Below are positions 1-13,900 of a stretch of 64,000 nt of DNA, piece after piece; position 1 is the stretch's first letter; each line of letters begins with the position of its first letter. The position numbers and the translations under genes were made by a program. Under the pieces are notes generated by a model. That model was not told where the DNA came from, made no database searches, and saw only the letters and a program-made list of their open reading frames with translations. The stretch spans positions 176,001 to 240,000 of the forward strand of contig BROG01000154.1 in assembly GCA_030159075.1 (NCBI GenBank), read 5' to 3'. Origin of the DNA: Atrina japonica (taxonomy: Eukaryota > Mollusca > Bivalvia > Pterioida > Pinnidae).

Positions 1-704
1 GTTCTGATACATGTTTTATGTTTCTTAAAACTTTTCCACAGAAATTCATGCTTTCAGCTAAGTGCAAGATTCTTTTCTCTTGACTTATGTGAACTACTAT
101 CACCTTGTTGTACTAAAAAAATGGACTTACAAAAATAAAAATGAAAACTAGACTCAAAGCTGTTAACTCATCAACCCTAAAAAATGGATTCTTCTGTAAA
201 TCAATATGAACTTAGACTAGTGCAAATGTGTCCTTAGGGGTGAATGAGATAAGGGGATATTTCTACAGAGGGTCAAAACTTCATTTTTGTGCAAGCTTAT
301 ATTTTTGGATATAATTTCATAAGTTGAACATAATTATAGCAGTTAAAGCAGTATACCTTTTAATGTTTTTCTTCAGAGAAAACAGATGGCAAGACAACTA
401 GTATAAATATGGTATTTGTCTGTGGTGTACCAGTTATACAGTTGATATTGAAACTGCTGTGAGAGACCATACTTTCTGACACACAAATGTGGTCTCTCAA
501 GACAGTGGTCCCTCAAGACAGGTGGTCTCTTATAAGAGTTGTTATTTACAGAAATATTCACTGAGTGATTTCCAAAATGTGACTTTAAAGGACAGGTCAG
601 GTCTTTCAAGACAGTGTTTTCTCCTGACAGGTTCCACTGTAATTACTGTTTAAATTTTTTTGGTAATTTCAAATTATCTGTCATTTGCTATCTTATTTTT
701 GCAG
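1..704 (+). other. MAP3K7 intron, with dispersed repeat fragments
   Basis: No exon is recognised. A segment at about 170-250 resembles 37075-37190 (both contain 'ATGGA.TCTTCT.TAAATCA' followed by 'GTGTC.TTAG.GGTGAATGA'). A segment at about 455-625 with repeated GTGGTCTCTCAAGACAG-like motifs resembles 10855-10995. Both look like old interspersed repeats. Confidence 0.45.
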
Positions 705-760
705 CTTGCAGAAGAGTACCTGAAAGTTCAGACTGAATTGTCATTACTTATACAAAGAAA
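705..760 (+). CDS. MAP3K7: MAP3K7 internal exon A
   Basis: This is a 56-nt exon between an acceptor (TTATTTTTGCAG) and a strong donor (AAA then GTAAGT). It encodes LAEEYLKVQTELSLLIQR plus the first two bases of a Lys codon. The conserved KVQTE..LL.QRK motif marks the start of the TAK1 C-terminal coiled coil. A second AG seven bases into the exon (710-711) could be an alternative acceptor, but it would shift the frame. The preceding exon is not in the window. Confidence 0.88.
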
Positions 761-1871
761 GTAAGTAATATTTTCTCAATCACATACATCTAATCTGCTT
801 TTCTAATAATTGTCCTTTCTTCATGTTCTTTCTTCAAAAGCATTCTTTAAATCTTTGTATGAGAATGAAATTTGAACTGTACATTAGTTTAGAAAGGTGA
901 AGTATCATATGCTATCGTACCTGTCAAGTGTACTGAATTCGGCGGTAGTCTACCGATTTTTCTATTCATCTACCGCTTGTCTACCACCGAGAAAAAATCT
1001 ACTGATTTCTACCGATTTTTCTAATTTTCAACAGATTTCCCTATATTTCTATCGCTTCTTGTCCATTTTCCGGTGATCAGTAGATGTTTTTGTCAGGATT
1101 AAATGTTCTAAATCGTAATTTTCAATCTATTAATTGGCCACAAAAAAAAGCTTGAAATTTCTGGTGCCTCCATATCATTGAAGTATTTTTACTTTATTTC
1201 AATCCTTAGACCATAGATCTATTTTGTATAAGTATTAAGACATCTATTCTAGGTTATGTAAGTCCCCTATATCTTCCAAATAGTCATGAAGAACAAGGAC
1301 TAATAACCCTGTTTGTTAATTAATGTCATTAGACCATACAGAGGTGTCATTATCGGAGGTGTGCAGAGGGTAATTACACAATGACCTGTACTGTGGACAG
1401 GTACCTAATATACAGATTGATTACCTGTATATCTAATGACTAAACATCCACACCTATAATCACTATCCATATGTTCTGTACTATATACAGTTATCAGAGA
1501 TTAACATCATTGGTGTAATATTAATTTCATGCAGCTTCTGTAACAATCCTCAATGATTTTACTTTAAAAATTTAGCTGAGAAATATCAAAGCGAGATCGT
1601 GGTGTCTTCTACGATGTCCGTACTCCACATACTAAACAGTGTTATACATGTATCTTAAATTTGTGATGATTTCAATACAAAAATGATGTTTTATTTCATT
1701 TACATAATATTTTATACAAAGATAATAATATCATCCTGTAACACATTGAAACACATTAATATAACCTCAATAATCTTTTTTTTTTCTATTTAAAAGCAGA
1801 TGATTTGATATTTCTTTATCTATTCCTTATAAATTTCAAAGTCGACTAGAAAATTAAAAGAAATGTGATTG

Positions 1872-1923
<52 letters not shown>

Positions 1924-4900
1924 ATATATATATATATATATATATATCATCTATATTATTGATTTCCCTTTTAGATGCATAAAATGGCAGATATTGAAGT
2001 TTGAAATTACAATTTTTTCTTGTTATTTCCGAAGGGGGATACCCCCTCCCGTACCCTCCCCTTTCACTTATTTTGACACAACTGGTACACGCATATACAT
2101 CACAATGACAAAGCATTTAAAGTTCTACCGTTGTATGCATTTTCTATCCCCAGAAAAATTTCCTAATGTTGACAGGTATGTGCTATGATCAAATAAACTT
2201 ACCCCTTGCAGATCAAGGTTGAAATTTCCATTTAACTGTAGTATATTGTGTTCATATGATATTGTACTTTTACTTTTACATTTTTATGTCCACCTTCAAC
2301 ATATTGAAGTTTTTGTCATTTGAACTACACCTTGCTTAGATGCATTGTCATGTAATGAAAATCTATGCAATAATCTATAGATTCATTTGAAGTTTTATAT
2401 ATCAAATTAATGAATTAGAAATTGTGTGTAATCTTGTCATTCAAACTTTGATATTTAAGTTAGTGTAAGCGATGTATCGTGTTTATAGATTGATGTAGCA
2501 TGTATAGGCTATTTTTTTTCTTCCTTTTTATGACAGTGATTGTATACAGTTCACTTGTTACTTGAATTAAATATTATTCCGACATGATTTAATGTTTGTC
2601 TGGGATCACATCATTTCCATGAACGGTACTCAGACTAACTGACGGCTCTGTCTTCTTATTAACATTGTATTGCATAAAACAAATATAAAGTTGAAAATCT
2701 TGGGATTGTGTAGACTTATTCCGAACTCATATAGAGTTTTCATGTTATCATTATAGAAGGTTAGAGTTGCTGGAGAAAAAGCATAATTTGTTACCTCTTT
2801 AATAGGCAGTGTAATAACTTGTCTTTTGAGTTTGTCATGTGTGATAAATTTACTGCCGTAAACCACAGAGGACCATTGGCCATCAGACACTCAAAACTTT
2901 GTGTAAAATCAGGCAGAAAATGTTTTTGTGTATATCAGCCATTTAGAGCAAAATTGAGTAAGTAATTGCAGTATTCATGATATTTGATGGGAATTGAAAA
3001 TAAGATGTCTAAATAATTGTTGCAATGTCTGCTTATAGATGAGATTTATCATTCTAAATTCAAAATTTGATTTATCGAGGATCTGTAATTGCAATAAAAT
3101 AATTTTCAATGTAAATTAAACAATCCTTACATTTATAAGGATTGCAGTTCATGCTGCACAGACTTTTTTCCATGAGTAATTGCTTTTATACCCTGATGAT
3201 GTTCAAAAAATGAAAAACAATCCTTAATTAAGGTAAAATAATATCATAAAAGCAAAATTTTCTTGGTTTGGTATGTTCTCATTTTTGTGAAAATAGTATG
3301 TCCACACATAAGTTTTTACCGCAATCAATACATTTCCCCCCATTTTGAGGAATATTTTATGCAATTAACAGGAATTCTTGGTTAAATCTATACAATTAAA
3401 AGGAATATTTAACATGATAGGAAATGGTATTATGTTTTGAGTTCTTATACAATTAACAGGAATGTGCAATAAACAGGTATGCAAATAAGTGGAATCGACT
3501 GTATTTGTCTTTTTAAATTAAACATTTTTCTTTATAATATGTCGATTTTTATATCTTCAATGTATTAGTACTATGGATATGGTATATTTCCAAAATAGAA
3601 GATACTACAGGCTATGGAAAGTAGTGATAAAGGCTTTGGATTCAAGCTGTTTGTGTTCATCTGCCCATCTTTCTGTTCACCACATCCTTTATACGTTGAG
3701 AAGTTTAATGAGGTATCCTGTTAAGATAAGCATGTGCCAAGGCCCCCAAATTACCAAATTTTCTCAGTATTCAAGCTCAACTTTTATTTCATTATTTTGA
3801 CTATATAATTATTTATTAAACTTTTAGGTTAGAGTGATTAGGAAACATATTATTAATTGACATCAATTAGATAGAACATTTTGTGTCACATTTATGATTT
3901 TCTGTGTAAAAATGAATAAACATGTTGAGTACGGTACTCAAAATTTGAGTACATACACAAACAATTTTTTAATAATTTCTGAAGTTTTCTTCAAATGAGC
4001 AATAATTTGGATCATTATTTTTAACTGTATGCCATCGATATGCAAACATGTCCGGTTACAGAATAATTCTTGTGTGTTTTTTCCTTGAAATCAGGAAAAG
4101 TTAGTTGAGCTTGAGTAGAGAGTAAATTTGGTGACGTCGGGCCCAGAATGATTTAGAAAATAGAAACTCAGCACATGTACAGGATGAAAATCAGCTCTGG
4201 GTGGAGACTTTAATGTGTATTAAATTGATCTATGGCTTATAAAGACAGCACAGAAATATGATTTATAATTTATCAACAGCAGTAAATGACAGTTGTTGTC
4301 AGTAACTATGCAACCCATTGATATTTAAGCAATGAGAAACATTGAAACAGAAGATTTTAATGGTATCAGAATGAAATGTTACTGTGGCAGGGAAAATCTG
4401 AAGATGTGTGATACAACCATGATTAAACAGGTGATGAGGACCCCTGAAGGCACTTATAATTTTGTTGACCCCAGCCAAATTCAGACCTAAGTGATAACAT
4501 TTGAAGTAACACTACTTTATTCTATTTACCTTATCAAAATACGATTTACCCTAATAAAATAACCATACTATATACCCCAACAAAATAACCATACTATATA
4601 CCTTCACATATACCCTCACATAATAACCATACTATTTACCCTGACATAATAACCATACTTTTAGCCTCACATGGTAACCATATTACTCACCCCTCTAAAT
4701 GCAAAAGGAGCCATACTATTCACCCCTCTAATAGTAACCATACCATTTACCCTCACAAAATATTCATACTATTTACCTTTACAAAATACCCATACTTTTA
4801 CCCTCACAAAGTAACCATACTATTTACCCTCATATGATAACCATATTAGTCACTTTTCTAAATGTAACCATAATATTTACCCTAACAAAAGTAGCCATAC

Positions 4901-7900
4901 TATTTACCCCTCCAATAGTAACCATACCATTTACCCTCACAAAATATCCATACTGTTTACCCTTACAAAGTTACAATACTACCTGTAGTAACAACTCTAT
5001 TGACAGATTTTAAATAAGAAAGAGAGGACTGATTAGACAAATGAAATATTACAAGGAAAACCTATACAAATTGCCAGATATGATTTTTATGTCACATTTC
5101 TAGTCAGAACAGTAAACTTGAAATGGATCACTGCATCACATATCAATGAAGATGTGTGCTTCTTTTAAACAAACATAACTATGAATCAAGTTTCATTTGA
5201 CAATAAGTTCAAAAGTTGAACCTCCTAAATATTGTCCATAATTTGATGTTGTTTTTTATTGGTTCTGCATGTAATGCAAATCTCATTAGCTATAGTAAAA
5301 ACTTAGTTAGGAGAGGGTATAATTTGATTAAGATTTCTAGGCTTGTGTGGTGCAGACTTGGCGAGTATGTTAACAGGCACTGATACATCAATCATAATCT
5401 TGGTCATTGTTATACTCCTCCATGGATGGTAGATGTATTTTACAATCAGTATTTATTGACTTAAACTAAGTAGACTGGGGCATGGTGAAATATTTGGACA
5501 TGTATTTTAGCCAGATTTATGGCTGTGATCTAAAAATATAGAAAGACAAATTGTAAAGCAGGAATATCTGGGGAATAATAAACTTCCATTTCGTAGATGC
5601 AGTCTGCCATTCCTTGGACTTTCTTGCAGTCAGCCTATATTATCTGAAATGAGACTTGCTCATTCAAATTTGTTTCTTTTTTAAGATAATGGATATACTC
5701 TGACCTATTGCTGACATAATTATATTGTAATTTTTATGTTAAGGTACACGATCTCTATCTTGCCTTGAAATACTTGGGAGAAATTTATAATTGGCATGGA
5801 TTCTTTTTTGATGAAAAATTAAATGTTTATAGCATACACCAATTAAGAGCAGCAAATTGAATTAGATGCCAAGATGAGAAGGTGTATTCTTATCAGTTAT
5901 ATTATATATTTATGATCTAGAGTGAAAATTAAGGAAGATTTAGTAAAGACAAAAATGGCAAACAGTCAAATGTCAAGTTTAAACTATAAAATAACAAAAA
6001 ATTTGAATGTGTATATTTCAGTTTCATATTCTATATAACTTGTTAGTACAAATTCTTAAATTTACTCTGTTATTTTGTGTAAACAAGGGAGAATTTAAAA
6101 GAATTTCTGATTTTGACACCTGCTGTGAGCATAGAGTTATATAACATGTAATTTGTTGTTGTTAATGATAATTCCTTGGTATTAAAGGAACATTTTTGTT
6201 TATTTTTTGTGAATAGACAAACAGAAAAACATCTGCTAAATTGAGAGACTGTGAAAGCCATCACATGGTAATGATACAACGGTAGTGGGTCTCACGTGTG
6301 GAAAATCAAATTAGAATCATCAAAATGTAGTCTCATCAACAATAAGAATTTTTATCTTTTTCTTATCTTGCTCCCTTCACCATTCCTAAAAAAATAAAAA
6401 AGATAACTCTATTCTATATCAATAACACTGTAGATGGATGGTAGTCTATGTTTCTAACTCTGTAGATGGATGGTAGTCCATATAACTAACACTGTAGAGG
6501 GATGGTAGTCCATATAACTAACACTGTAGAGGGATAGTAGTCCATATTACTAACACTGTAGATGGGTATTAGTCTATGTTTCTAACTCTGTAGATGGATG
6601 ATAGTCCATATAACTAACACTGTAGATGGGTATTAGTCTATGTTTCTAACTCTGTAGATGGATGGTAGTCCATATAACTAACACTGTAGAGGGATGGTAG
6701 TCTATATTACTAACACTGTAGAGGGATGGTAGTCTACATTACTAACACTGTAGATGGGTAGTTGTCTATATTACTAACACTGTAGATGGGTAGTTGTCCA
6801 TATTACTAACACTGTAGAGGGATGGTAGTCTATATTACTAATGCTGTAGAGGGATGGTAGTCTATATTACTAACGCTGTAGATGGGTAGTAGTCTATATT
6901 AATAACACTGTAGTTGGGTGGTAGTCTATATTACTAACACTAGATGGATGGTAGTCTGTATTACTAACTCTGTAGATGGATGGTAGTCCATATAACTAAC
7001 ACTGTGGAGGGATGGTAGTCCATATAACTTACACTGTAGAGGGATCAGGTAGTCTATATAACTAACACAGTAGATGGATGGTAGTCTATATAACTAACAC
7101 TGTAGATGGATGGTAGTCTATATAACTAACACTGTAGATGGATGGTAGTCTATGTTTCTAACTCTGTAGATGGATGGTAGTCTGTATAACTAACTTTGTA
7201 GATGGATGGTAGTCTATATAACTAACACTGTAGATGGATGGTAGTCTATATTACTAACACTGTAGATGGGTAGTAGTCTATATAACTAACACTGTAGAGG
7301 GATGGTAGTCTATATTACTAACACTGTAGATGGATGGTGTTCTATATTACTAACACTGTGGAGGGATGGTAGTCTATATAACTAACACTGTAGATGGATG
7401 GTAGTCTATATTACTAACACTGTAGATGGGTAGTAGTCTATATAACTAACACTGTAGATGGATGGTAGTCTATGTTTCTAACTCTGTAGATGGATGGTAG
7501 TCTATATTACTAACACTGTAGATGGATGGTAGTCTATATTACTAACACTGTAGAGGGATGGTGTTCTATATTACTAACACTGTAGATGGGTAGTAGTCTA
7601 TATAAGTAACACTGTAGAGGGATGGTAGTCTATATTTCTAACACTGTAGATGGATGGTAGTCTATATTATTAACACTGTAGAGGGATGGTAGTCTATATT
7701 ACTAACACTGTAGATGGATGGGGATCATTAAGCTCCTTTCTACCATATTTATGGTAAACATCCTGTAGGATGGCTTTATAAGGGTCCGGATACTAATGTT
7801 AGACACCCTATAGTGATCAGTCTGCCTGTCCATATATTCAACCATACTTTAGTTTATTCATAACAGATTCTGTCCAATTTGTAACTGCTAAAAAAACCTC

Positions 7901-10900
7901 AATGAAACTTAGTGCATATATAATTTTTAGACTGTCATGTCTAATTGTGACATCTAGTAAGGTTCAGTATTTCTAAAATGGCTGCCATTTTCAAAATGGC
8001 CACCAAAACACACAAAAACAATTTTCATCCTTTTCCAATTTCAACCAAAAATGATACATTGGGGTAGGATGATATGACAAACAAAAACTATCAGAAATAT
8101 TTAAAATGGTGTCCATTTTCAAATTTTAAGGTGGTTCTTACAGAGCTACAATTTTGAAGGAAGTTTGACATGCAGAACAAAATTAAAAAGTTAACAAGAA
8201 GCTGGTAACAGCTCAACATTAGCATTTTGATAATAACCAAGTCATAACAACACTTTATGTACTACTTGACAAAACATTTTACGTTTTGTGATGAATTGCT
8301 GTCTTCCTAACATACCTTCATATCTGATATGGTTCATAGTATAATTTCCAATGAGGCTGGGTTTTTAAAAAAAATGTTTAAAAGATCTCTTTGTATTTAA
8401 TGCAACAAAAATCTAAGAGAGTGTTGCAATATCACTGGTGTCTAGTCATTTTGAGTGTTGTTATCTCACTGATTTTTAGTTGTTTTGAGCATTGCCATAT
8501 CACTGATGTCTAGTCATTTTGAGTGTTGTTATCTCACTGATGTCTAGTTGTTTTGAGCATTGCCATATCACTGATGTCTAGTCATTTTGAGTGTTGTTAT
8601 CTCACTGATGTCCAGTCATTTTGAGTGTTGTTATCTCACTGATGTCCAGTCATTTTAAGTGTTGCCATCTCACTGATGTCTAGTCATTTTGAGTGTTGCC
8701 ATCTTTTGAGTCTAGTTGCTAAGTGTTGTCATCTCACTGATGTCTAGTTATTTTTAGTGTTGCCGTCTGACTGATGTCTAGTCATTTTGACTGTTGCTAT
8801 CTCAGTGATGTCTTGTTGTTTTGAGTGTTGCCATCTCACTGATGTCTAGTTATTTTTAGTGTTGCCATCTGACTGATGTCTAGTCATTTTTAGTGTTGCC
8901 ATCTGACTGATGTCTAGTCATTTTAACTGTTGCCATCTCACTGATGTCTAATTGTTTTAAATGTTGCCATCTCACTGCTGTTTAGTCATTTTGAGTGTTG
9001 CCATCTCACTGATGTCTAGTCATTTTGAGTGTTGCCATCTCACTGATGTCTAGTTGTTTTTATTCTAAGTGTTGTCATCTCACTGATGTCTAGTTATTTT
9101 TAGTGTTGCCGTCTGACTGATGTCTAGTCATTTTGACTGTTGCTATCTCAGTGATGTCTTGTTGTTTTGAGTGTTGCCATCTCACTGATGTCTAGTTATT
9201 TTTAGTGTTGCCGTCTGACTGATGTCTAGTCATTTTGACTGTTGCCATCTCAGTGATGTCTTGTTGTTTTGAGTGTTGCCATCTCACTGATGTCTAATTG
9301 TTTTGAGTGTTGCCATCTCACTGATGTCTAGTCATTTTGAGTGTTGCCATCTCATTGATGTCTAGTCATTTTGACTGTTGCCATCTCACTGGTGTCTAGT
9401 CATTTTGACTGTTGTCATCTCACTGATGTCTAGTCATTTTAACTGTTGCCATCTCACTGATGTCTAATTGTTTTAAATGTTGCCATCTCACTGCTGTTTA
9501 GTCATTTTGAGTGTTGCCATCTCACTGATGTCTAGTCATTTTGAGTGTTGCCATCTCACTGATTTCTAGTTGTTTTGAGTGTTGCAATCTCACTGATGTC
9601 TAGCCATTTTGACTGTTGCCATCTCACTAATGTTTAGTTGTTTTGAGTGTTTGTCACTGATATTTAGTCATTTTGAGTATTGCTTTCTCACTGATGTCCA
9701 GTTGTTTTGGCAAAGGTATCATGTGACTAAATATTTGTCACTTTCTAATATTTATAGGCGATCTAGTGCTTTAAATGTTGGTTCTATAAAATGATTCTAA
9801 ATTGTTCCTGTCAAAAGATAAGTGCAATGTTTGGCAAATTAACCTATGCAAGACATTTACCACACAAGGAAAAGAGATAATGGAACAGCTATTAAATGTT
9901 GTGTCAGGTGTTGAACAAGGAACTGTATGATTTGCAAATTTGACAAATGTTAAGTTTAGTGTTCATCATGGGATAAAGCAATTATACAGTCCTAGGTTTA
10001 TAGAGTTCAACAAATGCAAAGAGAATTCAAAAAATGGATAAATGGTGTTTTCATTATAGTAAAACCTGCTTTAGTGGCCATTTGTGTATAAAGACACTTG
10101 GTCCCCAATAGAATCATTTGTGTATAAATCAACCTCTATATACAGACAATCTCCCTAGAAAGACTGGTTTTGCTGTGTCCCTAAGGGGATCTTTATATAC
10201 AAGTTAACTGTATTTATAAAAGGTCAAAGATCAATAAAATTGCAAAAGATAGTGTTCACACAGACCTTGAAAACTGTTTGAAAATAGATTTAGTCCTTGA
10301 AAAAGTGTTTTAAAACAAAAATACCTTTGAAAAGTTCTTGATTTATTTCATCAGAGTGCTTGAATTCTATTCTACTTCTTGCATGTTCATTCATCACTAA
10401 AGAAAGACTTTTAAATAAAGAAAAATTAGCTTGAACATACAGACGCTTCACCTAACATACATACTGTAATACATTTCGAGTCAAGCATTTTTGTGATGAT
10501 GTTCTGCTGAATCTCTTAAGTGTTTAGTGGAACTCTAGGCAGAAATATGAGGTCCATCATTGAAATGTGTAAGATCTTTGCTGTCAGTGTTTCTTTTTCA
10601 TTTTTTCATTCTTTTTTAATCTTTTTTTTTCGACTTGAAAAGTCTTGATAGCTTAATTATATTGAAAGTGCTTGAAAAGCACTATGAGTCTTGGAAAAGT
10701 GTTGAAAAATCTTTTTCCATGAGATACAAGGTTTGACTAAAAAGAACTTGCAAATAGGGCAAGATGAATTTTATACAGAGAAATACTTTTTTGATGGGTT
10801 AAACCATTTTATGAATTATTCAGATGGTAATAAGGAGATAAAAAACCCAACCCATCTGCCACAGAAATGTGGTCTCTCAGGACAGGTGGTCTCTCAGGAC

Positions 10901-13900
10901 AGTTGGCCTCTCAGGAGGTTTCGTAAATGTGGCTTCATAAAACAGATAGTTTTTCATGAGAATGGCATCTCAAGGCAGGTTTCAGTGCATAAAGGTTGCA
11001 TATGGAAATAATAAATAATATCTGTAAAATTGAAGTGGTTATATCTGATATCAAATGAAATGATTGTTATAGATTTGTCTACAGAGTAATTGTATTGTAT
11101 CCATAATTGCAATTTGTACTAGCATTATTTTCACATATATTTCTATGTCCGCAGACATGGATAAATATGGCTGATAAATAATGTAAAATTTGCTAGAAAT
11201 TGTCATCATTGATAAACAATTACACAGTACATGATATAAGTTCTACTATCAAGATTCCTTCATTTCCTGACTTTTAGACATAATTTCTCTTGACATAACT
11301 GATAAAAGCCCATGACAACCATTTTAAACAGGAAAAAGGGATGGTTTTGGCACAGGCATATTTTGGAACTTGTTACATGTAAACCTGAGCAGAATAATTT
11401 TTAGGTGAATGTTATTTGCTGTGCACTAAAAATTATAGCACCGGTACATGGTCTGTTGTGTATTGAAAAATGTAGTATATGGTCTGTTGTGTACTGAAAA
11501 ATGCATTACATGGTCTGTTGTGTACTGAAAAATGCAGTATATGGTCTGTTGTGTACTGAAAAATGCAGTATATGGTCTGTTGTGTACTGAAAAATGCAGT
11601 ATATGGTCTGTTGTGTACTGAAAAATGCATTACATGGTCTGTTGTGTACTGAAAAATGCAGTATATGGTCTGTTGTGTACTGAAAAATGCAGTATATGGT
11701 CTGTTGTGTACTGAAAAATGTAGTATATGGTCTGTTGTGTACTGAAAATGTAGTATATGGTCTGTTGTGTACTGAAAAATGCAGTATTTGGTCTGTTGTG
11801 TACTGAAGAATACAGTACATGGTCTGTTGTGTACTGAATAATGCAGTATATGGTCTGTTGTGTACTGCAAAATACCATATATGGTCTGTTGTGTACTGAA
11901 AAATACATTATATGGATTGTTGTGTACTTAGAAATATAATACATGGTCTGCTGCACTGAAAAATATAGAACATCAACTGTTGTATACTGAAAATACAATA
12001 AATGGACTGTTGTACTGAAAAATACAGTACATAGTCTGATGTGTATTGAAAAATGCAGTACATGGACTGTTGTGTAATGAAAAATACAATATACATAGAC
12101 TGTTGTGCACTGAAAAACACAGAACTTGTTTACTGAAAAACACAGTACATGGACTATTGTGTACTGAAAAATATTATACATGGTCTTTTGTCTACTGAAA
12201 AATGCAGTGCATGGTCTGTTGTCTACTGGAAAATACAGTACATGGTCGGTTGTGCACTGAAAAATACAGTTCATGGTCTGTTGTGTATTGAGAAATGATA
12301 GTATCAGTACATTGTTGTGTTCTGAAAAATACAGTTCATGGTCTGTTGTATGCTGAAAAATACAGTACTTGAATTGCTGTATACTGAAAAGTGCAATACA
12401 TGGTCTGCTGTACTGAAAAATACAGTACATGGTCTGCTGTACTGAAAAATACAGTACATGGTCTGCTGTACTGAAAAATACAGTACATGGCCTTTTGTGT
12501 ACTGAAAAATACAGTACATGGACTGTTATGTACTGAAAAATATAAAACATGGTGTGTTGTATACTGAAAAATACAGAATATGCTTGATTGTGTACTGAAA
12601 AATACAGAATATGCTTTATTGTGTACTGAAAAATACAGTACATGGACTGTTGTATACTGAATAATATAAAACATGGTCTTTTGTATACTGAAAAATACAA
12701 GGTCTGTTCTGTATTGATAAATATAGTATATGGTCAGTTTTGCACTGGAAAACAGTACATGGGCTATGGCAGAAATATATGTGTCATTCTGTGAATTTTT
12801 TACCTATTACATTGCAGAACTCTCACTAGAATTAGTTCATTATTCAATTCACAAAAGAACAATGTAGTTTGATAATCTAAAACCAAATACATTAACCTTT
12901 TTACTCAGGTGAATCTTATTGTTCTCCAGGGTCCCATCTTTCATGGAATTTAATTGATATTTCATTGTGCAAAATTTTTGTTAATTGACACATGAGTATG
13001 TTAACCAATCAAAATGATTATATGGCTTGATTTTATAAAAATGTCATTTGATATAACCTTATCCAATTTGATAATGGCAAACAATATCAAATTAATTTTT
13101 TTTAGTAATCTTCATAATGTTTATATTTTTGTAATATTACTCATTAACTCCCAAGACTTAATTTCCATTAATCTCTATTAATTATAAATTTCTGAAATGA
13201 AAACTCTGAACATTTGTATGCGCATCCATCATAACAAAAAAAACTGTGTGAGAGCTAAAGGCGGTCGTTGATGTTGATGAATCCGTTGTGGAACAGTAAG
13301 AGTAATGAAATTATTTTTGCATTAAGGCTGAAATAAAGTGCATATATGTACATAGTTGAAATGAAAGTCAAACAATCTATGATTGAAGCAAGCCATTGTG
13401 TACTTGACTTACCTGGTTATTATCTGACTTAAATCACCTAGATAACGAGATGAAATATATCAATAATGTGTCTCGGTATGCAATTATTATCAGTTTATTT
13501 TTTTTAATTCGTGGTTTCCTTTTTGATGTATGACAATTATAATGTGCCTTATTGTAGGTTGTTTCAATAAACTAAAATGTTTGCCCTTGTACTAGCAATA
13601 GCATGCTATTAATTTGAACAACAGATGCTTAGAAATCAGTGAATCATGTTTCATATGGTTATAAAATATATGTTGGAAGATATGTTTTAAATAAAAAATA
13701 AAATTAAAAATTTTCAAAAAAAGTCTTAGAGGTAATATAAGTAGGTTTTGAATTCTTTAACATAGATTTACTGGCCTTTCATTTGGATAAGGAATGAATA
13801 GGTCATTGAAGTCACTCATCTTCAGTCGATATGACTTAAAGCAATAAAGTCTCTCATCTCTAGTCAATGTGACTTTAAGCCATAAAGTCTCTCATTCTTA

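Noticed and set aside
11433..12700. Minus-strand open frames up to 356 codons (QYTTDHILHFSVHNRP-like)
   Set aside because: They are produced by a 31-bp tandem repeat without stops in any of the three minus frames. Three overlapping frames show the same peptides, and there is no non-repetitive domain.
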